64,000 nucleotides of DNA from Colwellia psychrerythraea (GCF_000764225.1 NZ_JQED01000005.1:186001-250000), one strand, 5' to 3'. Numbered from the stretch's first letter, positions 17,216-27,375 are shown. Numbers and translations are program-made. Notes: generated from the letters alone by a model not told the origin.

Positions 17216-18301
17216 ATGAAAAAGAAAAGTATATTACTAATTACAACAATGCTTGCTTCGCTAGCCGCATCGGCATCAGAAAAAGTCGTAAACGTCTATA
17301 ACTGGTCAGACTATATTGATCCTGCATCAATTAAACAATTTGAAAAAGAAACAGGTATTAAAGTTAATTACGATGTTTATGATTCGAATGAAATACTAGA
17401 AGCCAAGTTAATGGCTGGTGGTTCAGGTTATGATGTTGTAGTGCCTACTGGTTCATTCTTAGAACGCCAAGCAAAAGCTGGAATTTACACAAAAATTGAT
17501 AAAAGTAGCCTTTCCAATTACAACAACATTGATAAAGCAATGGCCAGTAAAATGGCGCTTCATGATCCAGACAACAAGCACAGTGTACCTTACACTTGGG
17601 GAACAATTGGTCTAGGTGTTAACCCTGACATGGTAAAAGCTCGCTTAGGTGATATTGAACTGAATAGTTTAGATTTAATCTTTAAACCTGAAGTTGCAGC
17701 AAAGTTAGCTGACTGTGGTATTGGTATATTAGACTCACCTGCTGAAGTAATGTCTATCGCTTTAAACTATAAAGGCTTAGATCCTAATTCAGAAAGTAGT
17801 AAAGATCTTTCCGCAGCCAAATCAATGGTTAAAAAGGCACGTCCTCACTACAAATATTTCGATTCAAGTCGTTTGATCGCAGATTTAGCCAATGGTGATA
17901 TTTGTGTTGCCTTGGGTTACAACGGCGACATGTTACAAGCTAATAGCCGTGCAAGCGAAGCTGGACAGGGTATTAAAGTTGAATATTTGATCCCTAAAGA
18001 AGGCACCATCGCTTGGTTTGATATGATGGCAGTTCCTGCCGATGCACCGCATAAAGAAGAAGCATATGCTTTTATTAACTACATTTTAAAAGCTGAAACT
18101 GGTGCCGCTATTTCTAACTATGTTTATTATGCTGTTGCTAACGAGGCAGCTACTAAGTTTGTTAACGAAGACATTAAATCTAATGTCGGCATATACCCTG
18201 TTGGTGAAACAAAAGAAAAATTGTTTTCTCAACTTGCTCATACCTCTCGCTTCGATCGTAAATTAACGCGTGCATGGACACAAATCAAAACAGGTAGATA
18301 G
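17216..18301 (+). CDS. potF: Periplasmic putrescine/polyamine-binding protein
   Basis: Solute-binding protein of 361 residues with a Sec signal peptide (about residues 1-20, ending ASAS before EKVVNVYNWSDYIDP). The NVYNWSDYID start of the mature protein, DVYDSNEILEAKLMAGGSGYDVVVP, VPYTWGTIGLGVN and YAFINYILK are characteristic of the PotD/PotF polyamine-binding family. It delivers putrescine or related polyamines to the PotGHI complex encoded downstream. Ligand choice between putrescine, cadaverine and spermidine cannot be settled by eye. It is separated from potG by 183 bp containing a hairpin, an arrangement common where the binding protein is made in excess of the permease. Confidence 0.92.
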   Translation: MKKKSILLITTMLASLAASASEKVVNVYNWSDYIDPASIKQFEKETGIKVNYDVYDSNEILEAKLMAGGSGYDVVVPTGSFLERQAKAGIYTKIDKSSLSNYNNIDKAMASKMALHDPDNKHSVPYTWGTIGLGVNPDMVKARLGDIELNSLDLIFKPEVAAKLADCGIGILDSPAEVMSIALNYKGLDPNSESSKDLSAAKSMVKKARPHYKYFDSSRLIADLANGDICVALGYNGDMLQANSRASEAGQGIKVEYLIPKEGTIAWFDMMAVPADAPHKEEAYAFINYILKAETGAAISNYVYYAVANEAATKFVNEDIKSNVGIYPVGETKEKLFSQLAHTSRFDRKLTRAWTQIKTGR

Positions 18302-18315
18302 TTTTACTTAGTGGT

Positions 18316-18341
18316 CGTAAGGGCATTAGCTTGTCCTTACG
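18316..18341 (+). other. Intercistronic hairpin between potF and potG
   Basis: A 7-bp stem, CGTAAGG (18316-18322) with CCTTACG (18335-18341), begins 15 bases after the potF stop codon. There is no T-run, so it may stabilise potF mRNA or partly reduce transcription into potGHI rather than terminate it fully. Confidence 0.4.
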
Positions 18342-18484
18342 CTTAAGAACATAACTACAATAAAAAACCTATTATCGCTCAAAGTGCAATGTATCAGTGG
18401 ACGTCAAAAGCTCCTGTACTCGAAACATCCAGTTTGAATGGTAAAAAGGATACATCCTGTTGAAAATATCCCTAGGAATCTCGA

Positions 18485-19615
18485 ATGACTCAAGAAACAA
18501 CTATGCCTCTTTGGAAGCAAGATGGCGCTAAACCTTTTATTCAAATAAAAAACGTTACTAAAAAATTCGGTGAATTTACCGCGGTAGATAATGTTTCATT
18601 AGATATCTATGAAAACGAATTATTTTGTTTATTAGGAGGCTCGGGATCAGGGAAGAGTACCCTGTTAAGAATACTAGCCGGTTTTGAAGAACTAACCACA
18701 GGACAGGTGCTTATCGATGGTGTAGATATGGCTAACATAGAGCCTTGGAATCGCCCTATCAATATGATGTTTCAATCATACGCATTATTTCCTCATATGA
18801 GTGTCGCCAAAAATATTGCCTTTGGCTTAAAACGAGACAAAGTACCTAAAAAAGAAATTGAAGAACGTGTTGCTGAAATGCTAACTATGATGCAAATAGA
18901 AGCATTTGCGGACAGAAAGCCAGACCAATTATCTGGCGGACAACGACAACGTGTTGCCTTAGCAAGATCTTTGATCAAACGCCCCAAATTGCTATTACTT
19001 GATGAACCTTTAGGTGCGCTTGATAAAAAGCTTAGAGAAGAAACTCAATTCGAATTGGTCAATATTCAAGATAAATTAGGAGTTACCTTTGTTGTGGTAA
19101 CTCATGACCAAGAAGAAGCCATGACACTGGCCACCCGAATTGGCGTTATGGGTAATGGCGTTATTACCCAAGTAGATGAACCTCGTGATGTTTACGAATA
19201 CCCTAGCAGCCGTTTTGTTGCAGAATTTATTGGCTCAATTAATTTATTTGAGGGCCGAATTTATGAAGATGAAGTTGAACACGTAAAAATAAAATCCAAA
19301 GAAGCCGACTGTAACTTCTATGTAAACCATGGCATCAGCTGTGCTCCTAATCAAAAAGTAACGGTTGCTATTCGCCCTGAAAAAATGAAAGTTTCTAGAA
19401 GGAAACCAGAGCAAGAATATAACTGCTTGCATGGTCAAATCATCGACATCGCCTATATGGGCAACCTGTCAATTTTTAGGATCAAATTGAAGAGCGGTAT
19501 TATTGTTCGTGTCACCTTACCTAATCTTGTTAGAGAAAATCGTAACCCACTTACATGGGATGATTTCGTTTACCTTTCATGGGATTACGACAGCAGCGTG
19601 GTATTAACATCATGA
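18485..19615 (+). CDS. potG: Polyamine ABC transporter ATPase
   Basis: ABC ATPase of 376 residues that powers polyamine import. Walker A is GGSGSGKSTLLR, the Q-loop is MMFQSYALFPHM, the signature is LSGGQRQRVALARS, Walker B is LLLLDEPLGALD and the switch histidine is in VVTHDQEEAM. A C-terminal TOBE-like regulatory domain occupies about residues 240-376 (VAIRPEKMKVSR). Its stop codon overlaps the potH start (ATGA), so the two are translationally coupled. The length agrees with E. coli PotG (377 residues). Confidence 0.95.
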   Translation: MTQETTMPLWKQDGAKPFIQIKNVTKKFGEFTAVDNVSLDIYENELFCLLGGSGSGKSTLLRILAGFEELTTGQVLIDGVDMANIEPWNRPINMMFQSYALFPHMSVAKNIAFGLKRDKVPKKEIEERVAEMLTMMQIEAFADRKPDQLSGGQRQRVALARSLIKRPKLLLLDEPLGALDKKLREETQFELVNIQDKLGVTFVVVTHDQEEAMTLATRIGVMGNGVITQVDEPRDVYEYPSSRFVAEFIGSINLFEGRIYEDEVEHVKIKSKEADCNFYVNHGISCAPNQKVTVAIRPEKMKVSRRKPEQEYNCLHGQIIDIAYMGNLSIFRIKLKSGIIVRVTLPNLVRENRNPLTWDDFVYLSWDYDSSVVLTS

Positions 19616-20565
19616 GTAAAGTAACCGGTACTTTTTGGCTAGGTCGTTATGACACAGTCAAAACTCGATTTAGTTCACTAAAAAAAATCCGCTGGGGTAG
19701 ATATTCTGTTATTTCTATTCCTTCTTTGTGGTTAGCCTTATTTTTCTTTATTCCTTTTTTGGTAGTATTTAAAATTTCATTGGCTGAATCTGCGATTGCA
19801 GTGCCTCCTTACACCGATATGTTTGGCTGGAATGTAGACGATGCAATCATTGATATAAAAATAAAGCTGGGCAATTATTTATACCTTTTTGAAGACACTT
19901 TTTATTTAGATGCCTATTTGAGTTCCGTAAAGATCGCTGCTGTCTCTACTTTTTTTACTTTAATAATTGGCTTTCCCATGGCCTATTATATTGCCAGTAA
20001 AACAGGCTCAATGCGCACATTGTTATTAACACTGGTTATCTTACCTTTTTGGACCTCTTTTTTACTAAGGGTCTATGCATGGATGGGCTTTCTTAAAAAG
20101 AACGGTATCGTCAATGAATTTCTACAAGGTATTGGCATTATTGACCAACCCATTCAAATGTTACAAACCGATTTCGCTGTATACATAGGCATTGTCTACA
20201 CCTATTTACCTTTTATGATATTACCTTTATATACCACCTTAGAAAAACTCGATGGTAGTTTGATTGAAGCAGCTAAAGATCTTGGTGCGGGACCAATCAG
20301 AACCTTTTTCTTAATTACGTTACCTATGTCAATGCCGGGGATTTTAGCGGGTTGTTTATTAGTGTTCATACCAGCTGTTGGCGAATTTGTTATTCCTGCC
20401 CTTTTAGGTGCATCTGACACCTTGATGATTGGACGAGTACTGTGGGATGAGTTCTTCCAAAATAGAGATTGGCCAATGGCTTCAGCTGTGGCAACCATGA
20501 TGCTACTTATTTTAGTGGTTCCAATTATGTTTTTACGTAATGGCAAAAAAGAAGGGACAGAATAA
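19612..20565 (+). CDS. potH: Polyamine ABC transporter permease PotH
   Basis: Inner-membrane permease of 317 residues with about six transmembrane helices. The first is near SIPSLWLALFFFIPFLVVFKI, and the EAA loop is EAAKDLGAGPIRTFFLITLP. I use the ATG at 19612, which overlaps the potG stop codon by ATGA; an upstream in-frame ATG at 19579 lies well inside potG and is less likely. The stop codon TAA shares its last base with the potI start. With PotI it forms the channel through which putrescine passes. Confidence 0.94.
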   Translation: MSKVTGTFWLGRYDTVKTRFSSLKKIRWGRYSVISIPSLWLALFFFIPFLVVFKISLAESAIAVPPYTDMFGWNVDDAIIDIKIKLGNYLYLFEDTFYLDAYLSSVKIAAVSTFFTLIIGFPMAYYIASKTGSMRTLLLTLVILPFWTSFLLRVYAWMGFLKKNGIVNEFLQGIGIIDQPIQMLQTDFAVYIGIVYTYLPFMILPLYTTLEKLDGSLIEAAKDLGAGPIRTFFLITLPMSMPGILAGCLLVFIPAVGEFVIPALLGASDTLMIGRVLWDEFFQNRDWPMASAVATMMLLILVVPIMFLRNGKKEGTE

Positions 20566-21368
20566 TGACTAGAAATTCAAAGTTTTTATCAATCTCATCA
20601 TTACTTGGTTTTATATTTCTTTATGCACCAATACTTTCATTAATTATTTATAGCTTTAATAAATCAAAGCTAGTAACGGTATGGGGTGGCTGGTCGATAA
20701 AGTGGTATGTTGAGTTATTTAGTAACCAACAAATTATTGATGCGGCACTGGTGAGCTTAAAAGTAGCATTTATAACAGCAACACTCGCCGTAGTTCTTGG
20801 CGTATTGGCTGGTTATGTACTAAGCAGAATGGGCAAATTTCCGGGGAAATTAATCGTATCAGGCTGGGTAAGTGCGCCACTTATCATGCCTGAAGTGATC
20901 ACAGGTTTATCACTTTTATTATTGTTTGTTTCCTTGGAGAACTTAATAGGTTGGCCCGCAGGTAGAGGAATCACCACAATTATCATTGCTCATACGACCT
21001 TTTGTATGGCTTATGTTGCTGTGATTGTGCAGTCTCGATTATCACAAATGGATGACTCATTAGAAGAAGCTGCAATGGATTTAGGCGCAAAACCACATAG
21101 CTTGTTTTTTCTAGTCACCTTACCCATTATTTCTCCCGCGATAATTTCTGGCTGGTTACTGGCGTTCACTATGTCACTGGATGACTTGGTTATTGCAAGC
21201 TTCGTTTCTGGTCCTGGTAACAGTACGCTGCCGATGGTTATATTTTCTAAAATAAGGTTAGGGGTATCACCTGAAGTAAACGCATTAGCAACAATTATGA
21301 TTCTAATTGTCGCTATTGGTGTAGTAGCGGCCATGTGGCAAATGAGAAAAAAAGAAAATACCCTCTAA
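20565..21368 (+). CDS. potI: Polyamine ABC transporter permease PotI
   Basis: Inner-membrane permease of 267 residues with about six transmembrane helices. It starts with [20 protein letters not shown] and carries the EAA loop [40 protein letters not shown] is a typical PotI/PotC segment. The start overlaps the potH stop by one base. It is the last gene of potFGHI and is followed within 30 bp by a strong terminator, so the downstream chemoreceptor has its own promoter or relies on read-through. Confidence 0.94.
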   Translation: MTRNSKFLSISSLLGFIFLYAPILSLIIYSFNKSKLVTVWGGWSIKWYVELFSNQQIIDAALVSLKVAFITATLAVVLGVLAGYVLSRMGKFPGKLIVSGWVSAPLIMPEVITGLSLLLLFVSLENLIGWPAGRGITTIIIAHTTFCMAYVAVIVQSRLSQMDDSLEEAAMDLGAKPHSLFFLVTLPIISPAIISGWLLAFTMSLDDLVIASFVSGPGNSTLPMVIFSKIRLGVSPEVNALATIMILIVAIGVVAAMWQMRKKENTL

Positions 21369-21396
21369 AAAACGCTCATTTTTAGTATTACAGATT

Positions 21397-21430
21397 AAGG
21401 TTGTATCGTTTTTCTTTACAACCTTTTTTA
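21397..21430 (+). terminator. Rho-independent terminator after potI
   Basis: A 9-bp stem, AAGGTTGTA (21397-21405) with TACAACCTT (21417-21425), is followed directly by a T-run and TATTTT. It closes the potFGHI operon. Confidence 0.88.
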
Positions 21431-21450
21431 TTTTCAAAGGGATCTGCTAC

Positions 21451-23556
21451 ATGAACAAATCCGTAAAAACAAAAATTATTTTTTCTACTTTATTACTCCT
21501 TATTATCACCATTTCCGCATTACTAATCGTCTCCTCACTCTCTATTGATAAAACAGCAAGCTCTCTGTCTAGCTACCTTGAACCTAAAATCAAAGAAAGC
21601 AGTTTAACGCCAATGGTCATTGCCGCAGAGGCTGAAACAGCTAGAAATGAAGCGTTTTTTAGCCAAGTCATTAATGAAGCCAACCGTCTTTCAAATGATA
21701 TTGCCTTTCTACGGCAACAATTTCGCGCACTTTTTTTATCTGCTGAAGATGTTCGTCATATTTTAAATATGTATATCAAAAGTGCGATTGAAAGTAACCA
21801 ATCGGCCATTGGTGTTTATGCCGTATTTCTTCCCAATGCCCTTGACGGTGCCGATGAAGTTAATAGAGGTGCAGACGACCTTGCGACAAACGAAGCAGGG
21901 AGATTTGCTGTTTATTGGGCCCTTAATGACCAAGGTCAAGCGGTTGAAGAGATAATGCCAGAGGACATGATTAAGGATACGCGCCCTAACTCAACAGGAC
22001 AGCCTTATAACTCTTGGTTTATTTGCCCTATTGAACAACAAAATAAATGTTTATTAGAGCCCTATATTGACAAAGTTGATGGAAAAAATACTTTAATGAC
22101 GTCAGTCGCGATGCCAATTAAATTCGGTGGTAAGGTCGTTGGCGTTGTCGGAATTGATATTGCTTTAGCCAGTATTCAAGCAAAAGCACAAGCATTCTCT
22201 GCTAACGTTGCTGATGGTAATAGCCGAGTTTTGATCCTATCTGAAGATAAATCAGTGATCGCAGATTCCAATAATAGTGCAAACCAAGGCGCTCAGTTCT
22301 CTGACATCATTACTAATGCAGAGTTATTTGAGGGCGTTAGTGAAAATGCTCATAGTTACACCTTAGTAAAACACATACATTTAGGCGAGATTGCAAAGTG
22401 GAGCATCTATACTGAAGTACCTAAACAATATGTCAGTAATGAAGTTAATCAAACCATGTTGGTATTAGATACAGGCACTGAAAAGCAGTTAACCAGCGTA
22501 TTTTATATGAGTTTACTGGTGTTAATCATGGGTAGTATTTTCACCTTTTTCATGGCAGAAAGATTAACTATACCATTACGTTCTGTGGCGGCAGCCTTAA
22601 AACAAATAGCCAGTGGTGATGCCGATTTAACACAACGAATAAAGGTTAAATCAAAAGATGAAACAGGTGAGCTAGCAACGTCATTTAACCAATTTGTAGC
22701 AGGACTGGCCAATATTGTCAGTCAATTTTCTCAAGGCGTTAACACCACCTTCTCTGCCTCAGAAACGGGTAAATCGTTATCGACAATCACTAATAAACAA
22801 TTAGCAAATCAGCAATTAATGATTGAAATGGTTGCTACTGCAGCTGAAGAAATGTCACAAACTTCTACTGAAGTAGCACAAAATGCCGTATCCACCGCTG
22901 ATGCCACTAAAGAAGTTAAAGGCGCAGCTTCTAATGGCATTATTAAGTTAAAACAAACCACGAGTACCATTACCAAACTAACTGAGCAAATGCAGTATTC
23001 AAATGGGCAGGTCGCTAAACTTTCAAGCAATAGCGATAATATTGTTAATGTGCTTAACGTGATTAAATCAGTCGCTGAGCAAACAAATTTACTGGCGTTA
23101 AATGCTGCCATCGAAGCCGCAAGAGCGGGTGAACTAGGTCGTGGTTTTGCCGTTGTTGCTGATGAGGTCAGAGCGCTAGCAGGTCGAACGGCTAGCTCTG
23201 TATTTGAAATTGAGGTGGTAATTAATGAACTACAAGTTTCCACCAAGGAAATGGTTGCTACCATCAGTGAAAACGTAAAAAGAGCTGAAGTTTGTACTGA
23301 ACAAGCGCAAGAGACACAAGCTATCTTTGAAGTTATTGAGCAAGAAGTAGCGAATATGAACGATATGGCCGTGAATATTGCTTCAGCCGCTGAAGAGCAA
23401 AGTCATGTGTCAGAAGACATTAGTAGTACCCTACAAAATATTAATACTACCTCTGATGAGCTATCGAAAAGTGCAAAGCAGACGTTAAAAGTCAGTGAAG
23501 AGTTACTGGTCTCAGGACAAGATCAAGAACAGCTTATCGGACGTTTTAAGTTTTGA
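21451..23556 (+). CDS. Methyl-accepting chemotaxis protein with periplasmic Cache-type sensor
   Basis: Chemoreceptor of 701 residues. A transmembrane helix lies at about 8-29, followed by a large periplasmic domain (about 40-345) of dCache type (SWFICPIEQ, then [17 protein letters not shown]). A second helix lies near 350-370, then HAMP (about 371-425) and the cytoplasmic signalling domain with the conserved hairpin tip [20 protein letters not shown] near residue 550. It relays ligand occupancy to CheA/CheW. It sits 80 bp after potI and converges on puuBA, so polyamine sensing is a reasonable guess; dCache chemoreceptors for putrescine are known in Pseudomonas (McpU). The ligand is not determinable here. 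Confidence 0.93.
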   Translation: MNKSVKTKIIFSTLLLLIITISALLIVSSLSIDKTASSLSSYLEPKIKESSLTPMVIAAEAETARNEAFFSQVINEANRLSNDIAFLRQQFRALFLSAEDVRHILNMYIKSAIESNQSAIGVYAVFLPNALDGADEVNRGADDLATNEAGRFAVYWALNDQGQAVEEIMPEDMIKDTRPNSTGQPYNSWFICPIEQQNKCLLEPYIDKVDGKNTLMTSVAMPIKFGGKVVGVVGIDIALASIQAKAQAFSANVADGNSRVLILSEDKSVIADSNNSANQGAQFSDIITNAELFEGVSENAHSYTLVKHIHLGEIAKWSIYTEVPKQYVSNEVNQTMLVLDTGTEKQLTSVFYMSLLVLIMGSIFTFFMAERLTIPLRSVAAALKQIASGDADLTQRIKVKSKDETGELATSFNQFVAGLANIVSQFSQGVNTTFSASETGKSLSTITNKQLANQQLMIEMVATAAEEMSQTSTEVAQNAVSTADATKEVKGAASNGIIKLKQTTSTITKLTEQMQYSNGQVAKLSSNSDNIVNVLNVIKSVAEQTNLLALNAAIEAARAGELGRGFAVVADEVRALAGRTASSVFEIEVVINELQVSTKEMVATISENVKRAEVCTEQAQETQAIFEVIEQEVANMNDMAVNIASAAEEQSHVSEDISSTLQNINTTSDELSKSAKQTLKVSEELLVSGQDQEQLIGRFKF

Positions 23557-23582
23557 TGTCCATATAATTAAATTTACTGCAT

Positions 23583-23620
23583 AAAAAAAGCTAACAACAA
23601 GTTGTTAGCTTTTTTATTTT
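23583..23620. terminator. Bidirectional terminator between the chemoreceptor and puuB
   Basis: A 14-bp perfect stem (AAAAAGCTAACAAC at 23585-23598 with 23601-23614) has a 2-base loop. A-rich and T-rich flanks give a T-run on both strands. It serves the convergent chemoreceptor and puuB genes. Confidence 0.9.
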
Positions 23621-23650
23621 CATAGTTATAACAAGCATAAATAAATGAAA

Positions 23651-24934
23651 TTAAATGCCTAGCTTATCTCTCATATTGTAATACCAAGCGCCCATAGAGA
23701 TATAAGGCATCCTTAATAATCTGCCACCAGGAAATGGGTATTGCGGCAAGCCTGCAAACACATCAAAGCGCTCTGCTTGACCGGTAATTGCATCAGCAAT
23801 AACTTTCCCTGCTAAGTGCGTTGAAGTAACCCCATGACCACTATAACCTTGAGCATAATACACATTATCATTAATACGACCAAATTGTGGCAAGCGCATT
23901 AATGTAAGCAAGAAGTTACCTGTCCAAGCATAATCAATTTTGACATCTTTAAGTTGAGGGAAAGTTTTCAACATCTTGGGAATGATAATAGATTCAATTG
24001 CCGAAGGCTCTCTAGCACCATACGTTGTACCACCACCATAAATAAGGCGACCGTCTCCCGATAAACGGAAGTAATCTAGTAGATAGTTACAATCTTCAAC
24101 ACAAACATCTGTCGGTAGTAATTGCTGTTGCACCGCTTCTGGCAGTACTTCTGTTGTAATAATTTGCGTGCCACACGGCATTGACTTTTTCTGTTGCTTC
24201 GGTAAAAGACCTTCTAAATAAGCATTACCTGCGACAACAACAAAATCAGCCGTTACACTGCCAGAATCAGTTTTGATTACCGCTTTTTTGCCATGAACAA
24301 TGTCAGTAACAGTGCTATCTTCATAAATAACACCACCTAATTTTTCAAACGCTGCCGCTTCACCAAGCGCTAAGTTGAGCGGATGAATATGACCACCTGA
24401 CTTATCTAATAAGCCACCAACATAACGGTCAGTTCCGACATGTTTTTGAATGTCACTTGAACTTAATAGCTCTGTCTCATGGTGACCATGTTTATTCCAA
24501 AGCTTTTGCTTTTGCACCATTTCGTCAAACTGTTTGTTATTACACGCAGCAAAAATTCCCCCCGGCTTTAAATCACAGTTGATATCATAGTCATTAATTA
24601 AACGTTTAATTATTTGGCTACCTTCAAAAGCCATTTTACCCATTTCATTACTAACCTGCGCTCCATAATTACGCTCGATAAAATCCATATCTCGACTATA
24701 GCTGTTCACCAGCTGACCACCGTTACGGCCTGAAGCGCCAAAACCAATGCGACTGCCTTCAACAACGACCACTTTGAAGCCTTTTTCAGCTAAATGTAAT
24801 GCGCTAGATAATCCAGTAAAACCCGAACCAACAACGCATATGTCAGCGGTAACATCTTCTGTCAGCTTCGATCGCTGAACTTTATCATTTGCACTTGCCG
24901 CATAATAAGAGCCTGTGTGGGAAACGTGATTCAT
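23651..24934 (-). CDS. puuB: Gamma-glutamylputrescine oxidoreductase
   Basis: FAD-dependent DAO-family oxidase of 427 residues that converts gamma-glutamylputrescine to gamma-glutamylaminobutyraldehyde. The dinucleotide fold is ICVVGSGFTGLSSALHLAEKG, followed by GFGASGRNGGQLVNSYSRD, a block typical of PuuB/OrdL proteins. C-terminal YAQGYSGHGVTSTHLAGK closes the FAD site. It follows puuA by 38 bp on the same strand and ends at a shared bidirectional terminator. Assignment depends on the conserved linkage to puuA and puuD as well as on family features. Confidence 0.92.
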   Translation of the reverse strand: MNHVSHTGSYYAASANDKVQRSKLTEDVTADICVVGSGFTGLSSALHLAEKGFKVVVVEGSRIGFGASGRNGGQLVNSYSRDMDFIERNYGAQVSNEMGKMAFEGSQIIKRLINDYDINCDLKPGGIFAACNNKQFDEMVQKQKLWNKHGHHETELLSSSDIQKHVGTDRYVGGLLDKSGGHIHPLNLALGEAAAFEKLGGVIYEDSTVTDIVHGKKAVIKTDSGSVTADFVVVAGNAYLEGLLPKQQKKSMPCGTQIITTEVLPEAVQQQLLPTDVCVEDCNYLLDYFRLSGDGRLIYGGGTTYGAREPSAIESIIIPKMLKTFPQLKDVKIDYAWTGNFLLTLMRLPQFGRINDNVYYAQGYSGHGVTSTHLAGKVIADAITGQAERFDVFAGLPQYPFPGGRLLRMPYISMGAWYYNMRDKLGI

Positions 24935-24972
24935 AACTTGCCTCTGAAATTTTAAATTTATTAACTATTTTC

Positions 24973-26343
24973 TTAACTATTAGATAAGTACCATTTAACT
25001 TCTAACTCGCTAATGTTCATATCAAATTGCTCTAACTCTTTTTGTTTAACAAGATGATAGTTTTTAGTAAATGCTTCACCTAAATAACTTGTCAGTATTT
25101 GATCATTTTCTAATACCTCAAGTGCCCTATCTAATTTCAAAGGGAGTGCTTCACAGTCATCATCAAACGCATTGCCAACAGTAGGCGCTATTGGACTAAT
25201 TTTATTAGTTATACCGTAATGAATAGAGGCTAATATGACAGTCATCACTAAGTAAGGGTTGGCATCGGCACCAGACACTCTATGTTCTATACGTGTAGCA
25301 TTTTTTGGCCCGCGTGGCAGACGAAGTGCGACAGTTCGGTTATCTACGCCCCAGTTTTTAGCCATTGCGACATAATATCCTGGCATAAATCGGCGATATG
25401 AATTTACATTAGGGCATAATAGCGGCATAGAGGCCGGCATTAGCTCAAGCATGCCACCAATAGCATGTTCTAATGTTTCATTGTAATCATGGTTATCATC
25501 AGCAAAAACATTGTTACCACACTCATCTAAAAGACTTGCGTGTACATGCATGCCACTACCCGCTTCGTTTGAGTAAGGTTTAGCCATAAAAGTCGCATCA
25601 AAATTATGTTTATCAGCAACTGTTTTTATAATACGTTTTAATAAAATCGCATTATCACAAGCAGTAATGGGATCGGCTTCATGTTTCAAGTTTATTTCAA
25701 ATTGTCCTGGCGCACACTCAGCTACAGCAGTATCTGCAGGTACATTCTGTTCAATACAAACTCGATTAATGTCATCTAATAAGGCGCTATAATCATTGAT
25801 GGTATCAACGGAATACACTTGAGTATGTTCATCTCTTTTGCCCGTTTTAGGCGAGATAGGTGCTTGCAAGTTGCCATTGCTATCTTTATTTTTATCTAAC
25901 AAATAAAATTCTAATTCAACGGCAACAACAGGGAATAAGTTAATGTCGGCTAATTGCCTAACAACATTACTTAATATATTGCGAGGATCGGCAAAAAAAG
26001 GCGTGCCATCGTGGTTAAACATGCTCATTAAGACTTGTGCTACAGGACGGTCATGCCAAGAGGCCATATGAAGTGTATTCGCAATGGGCTTGCAAACCAT
26101 ATCTGGTTCGCCAATATCTTGTCCTAACCCACACTCTTCAATAGTTTCTCCAAGTACGTTCATGGAAAATATCGTGGCGGGCATATTCAAGCCACTGCTA
26201 TAAATTTTTTCTAAACTACTTTTTTCAATACGCTTTCCTCGAGCAAAGCCGACTAAATCAGAAATGAGGACATCTATAGCCTCAACTTCTGGGTGATTGG
26301 AGAGAAAATTTTCTACCTCAGTTGTCTGTCCAACTTTTATCAT
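24973..26343 (-). CDS. puuA: Gamma-glutamylputrescine synthetase
   Basis: Glutamine-synthetase-fold enzyme of 456 residues that ligates glutamate to putrescine using ATP, the first step of the Puu pathway. Visible motifs are the metal-binding VAVELEFYLLD, the GSGMHVHASL ATP/glutamate site and RLPRGPKNATRIEHRVSGADANPYL near the C-terminus. The N-terminal EAIDVLISDLVGFARGKRI segment is typical of the PuuA/GlnA-like group rather than housekeeping GlnA. It is divergent from puuD across a 220-bp region holding a long inverted repeat. It leads the puuA-puuB unit. Confidence 0.93.
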   Translation of the reverse strand: MIKVGQTTEVENFLSNHPEVEAIDVLISDLVGFARGKRIEKSSLEKIYSSGLNMPATIFSMNVLGETIEECGLGQDIGEPDMVCKPIANTLHMASWHDRPVAQVLMSMFNHDGTPFFADPRNILSNVVRQLADINLFPVVAVELEFYLLDKNKDSNGNLQAPISPKTGKRDEHTQVYSVDTINDYSALLDDINRVCIEQNVPADTAVAECAPGQFEINLKHEADPITACDNAILLKRIIKTVADKHNFDATFMAKPYSNEAGSGMHVHASLLDECGNNVFADDNHDYNETLEHAIGGMLELMPASMPLLCPNVNSYRRFMPGYYVAMAKNWGVDNRTVALRLPRGPKNATRIEHRVSGADANPYLVMTVILASIHYGITNKISPIAPTVGNAFDDDCEALPLKLDRALEVLENDQILTSYLGEAFTKNYHLVKQKELEQFDMNISELEVKWYLSNS

Positions 26344-26464
26344 AAAGTTACCTTCGAAATTGATACATATAATTTACCCACCACAAACTGATGAATATTT
26401 GCTTCACTATCTATTAGTAAGTAATTGTAATGGCTACGTCAAGATAAAATCAAATAATTAAGCT

Positions 26465-26521
26465 ATATTTTTTACAAAAAACACCATTAACACCTTTTTA
26501 TTGTGTTTTTGTAAAAAATAT
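26465..26521. promoter_or_regulatory. Long inverted repeat between puuA and puuD, probable PuuR operator
   Basis: The left arm (26465-26484, ATATTTTTTACAAAAAACAC) and right arm (26503-26521) are reverse complements except for one extra T in the left arm. They are separated by 18 bp. The repeat lies in the shared promoter region of puuA and puuD, about 70 bp before the puuD start. PuuR represses this divergent promoter in E. coli, so an operator is the likely role. The site has not been matched to a known PuuR consensus. Confidence 0.6.
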
Positions 26522-26592
26522 TCATTGAAACTCGTTGTTTTTTAATTTACCTTAGAGTTATTGAAGTGACACAGTACTTATTTGGAATGAAT

Positions 26593-27363
26593 ATGATGGT
26601 TAGTAAAAGTCAGAAACCTATTGTTGGCATTACCTGTTGCAGTAGCCTTAACGGGATTCATCACCAACAAGTTGTTGGTGATAAATATATCAGAGCCTTG
26701 ATGGCCGGTAGTGATGTTATCCCTGTATTAATTCCTAGTTTTGGTGAAGCCATGTTAGAAATATTACCCCATTTAGATGGTATATATTTAACAGGCAGTT
26801 ATTCGAATATGGAGCCACATCATTTTGGCGGTACTGAATTAGCCGTCGAAATGCCCCGAGATCCTAGTCGCGACATCACCAATTTGACCTTATTAAAAAA
26901 AGCGGTAGAGCTAAAAATTCCTGTCTTGGGTATTTGTCGAGGTTTTCAAGAAATGAATGTTGCCCTTGGCGGCACCTTACACCAGCAAGTATTTGAGCTC
27001 GACAACATGACAGAGCACCGAGAAGATAAATCGCTTTCAATGAATGAGCAATACAGTTTGTCTCATAACTTAAATCTTTCTGAAACTGGCATATTATCTA
27101 CGATCATGAAGGGAGAGTTAATCCAACAAGTTAATTCATTGCATGGTCAAGGCGTAGATAAATTAGCAGACTCTTTAAGAGTTGAAGGCACTGCGCCTGA
27201 TGGCCTGATTGAAGCTTTTTCATTGGCTGATAACGCCAGTTATTATTTAGGATTACAGTGGCACCCTGAGTGGAAAATAGCTGAAAACCCTTTTTATAAT
27301 GAAATTTTTAAAAGCTTTGGTGATGCTTGCCGAAAATACAAAGAAAATGAAGCATACAGTTAA
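26593..27363 (+). CDS. puuD: Gamma-glutamyl-GABA hydrolase
   Basis: Class I glutamine amidotransferase-like hydrolase of 256 residues that cleaves gamma-glutamyl-GABA to glutamate and GABA. The nucleophile is Cys115 in VLGICRGFQEMNVALGG, and the catalytic His-Glu pair is in LQWHPEW. VNSLHGQGVDKL and HREDKSLSMNEQYSLSH are close to E. coli PuuD. I chose the ATG at 26593, with TTGGA about 6 bases upstream, over GTG 26566 and ATG 26587. It gives a length and cysteine position near E. coli PuuD (254 residues, Cys114). It is divergent from puuA and precedes puuR by 77 bp. Confidence 0.92.
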   Translation: MMVSKSQKPIVGITCCSSLNGIHHQQVVGDKYIRALMAGSDVIPVLIPSFGEAMLEILPHLDGIYLTGSYSNMEPHHFGGTELAVEMPRDPSRDITNLTLLKKAVELKIPVLGICRGFQEMNVALGGTLHQQVFELDNMTEHREDKSLSMNEQYSLSHNLNLSETGILSTIMKGELIQQVNSLHGQGVDKLADSLRVEGTAPDGLIEAFSLADNASYYLGLQWHPEWKIAENPFYNEIFKSFGDACRKYKENEAYS

Positions 27364-27375
27364 GCCCATTAATGT

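Noticed and set aside
19579..19611. Upstream in-frame ATG for potH
   Set aside because: It would start inside potG. The ATGA overlap at 19612 is the usual coupling seen in such operons and leaves a normal PotH N-terminus.
22809..23264. 151-codon minus-strand frame within the chemoreceptor gene
   Set aside because: It is an antisense shadow of the conserved signalling domain. The Ser/Thr/Ala-rich composition is typical of such shadows.
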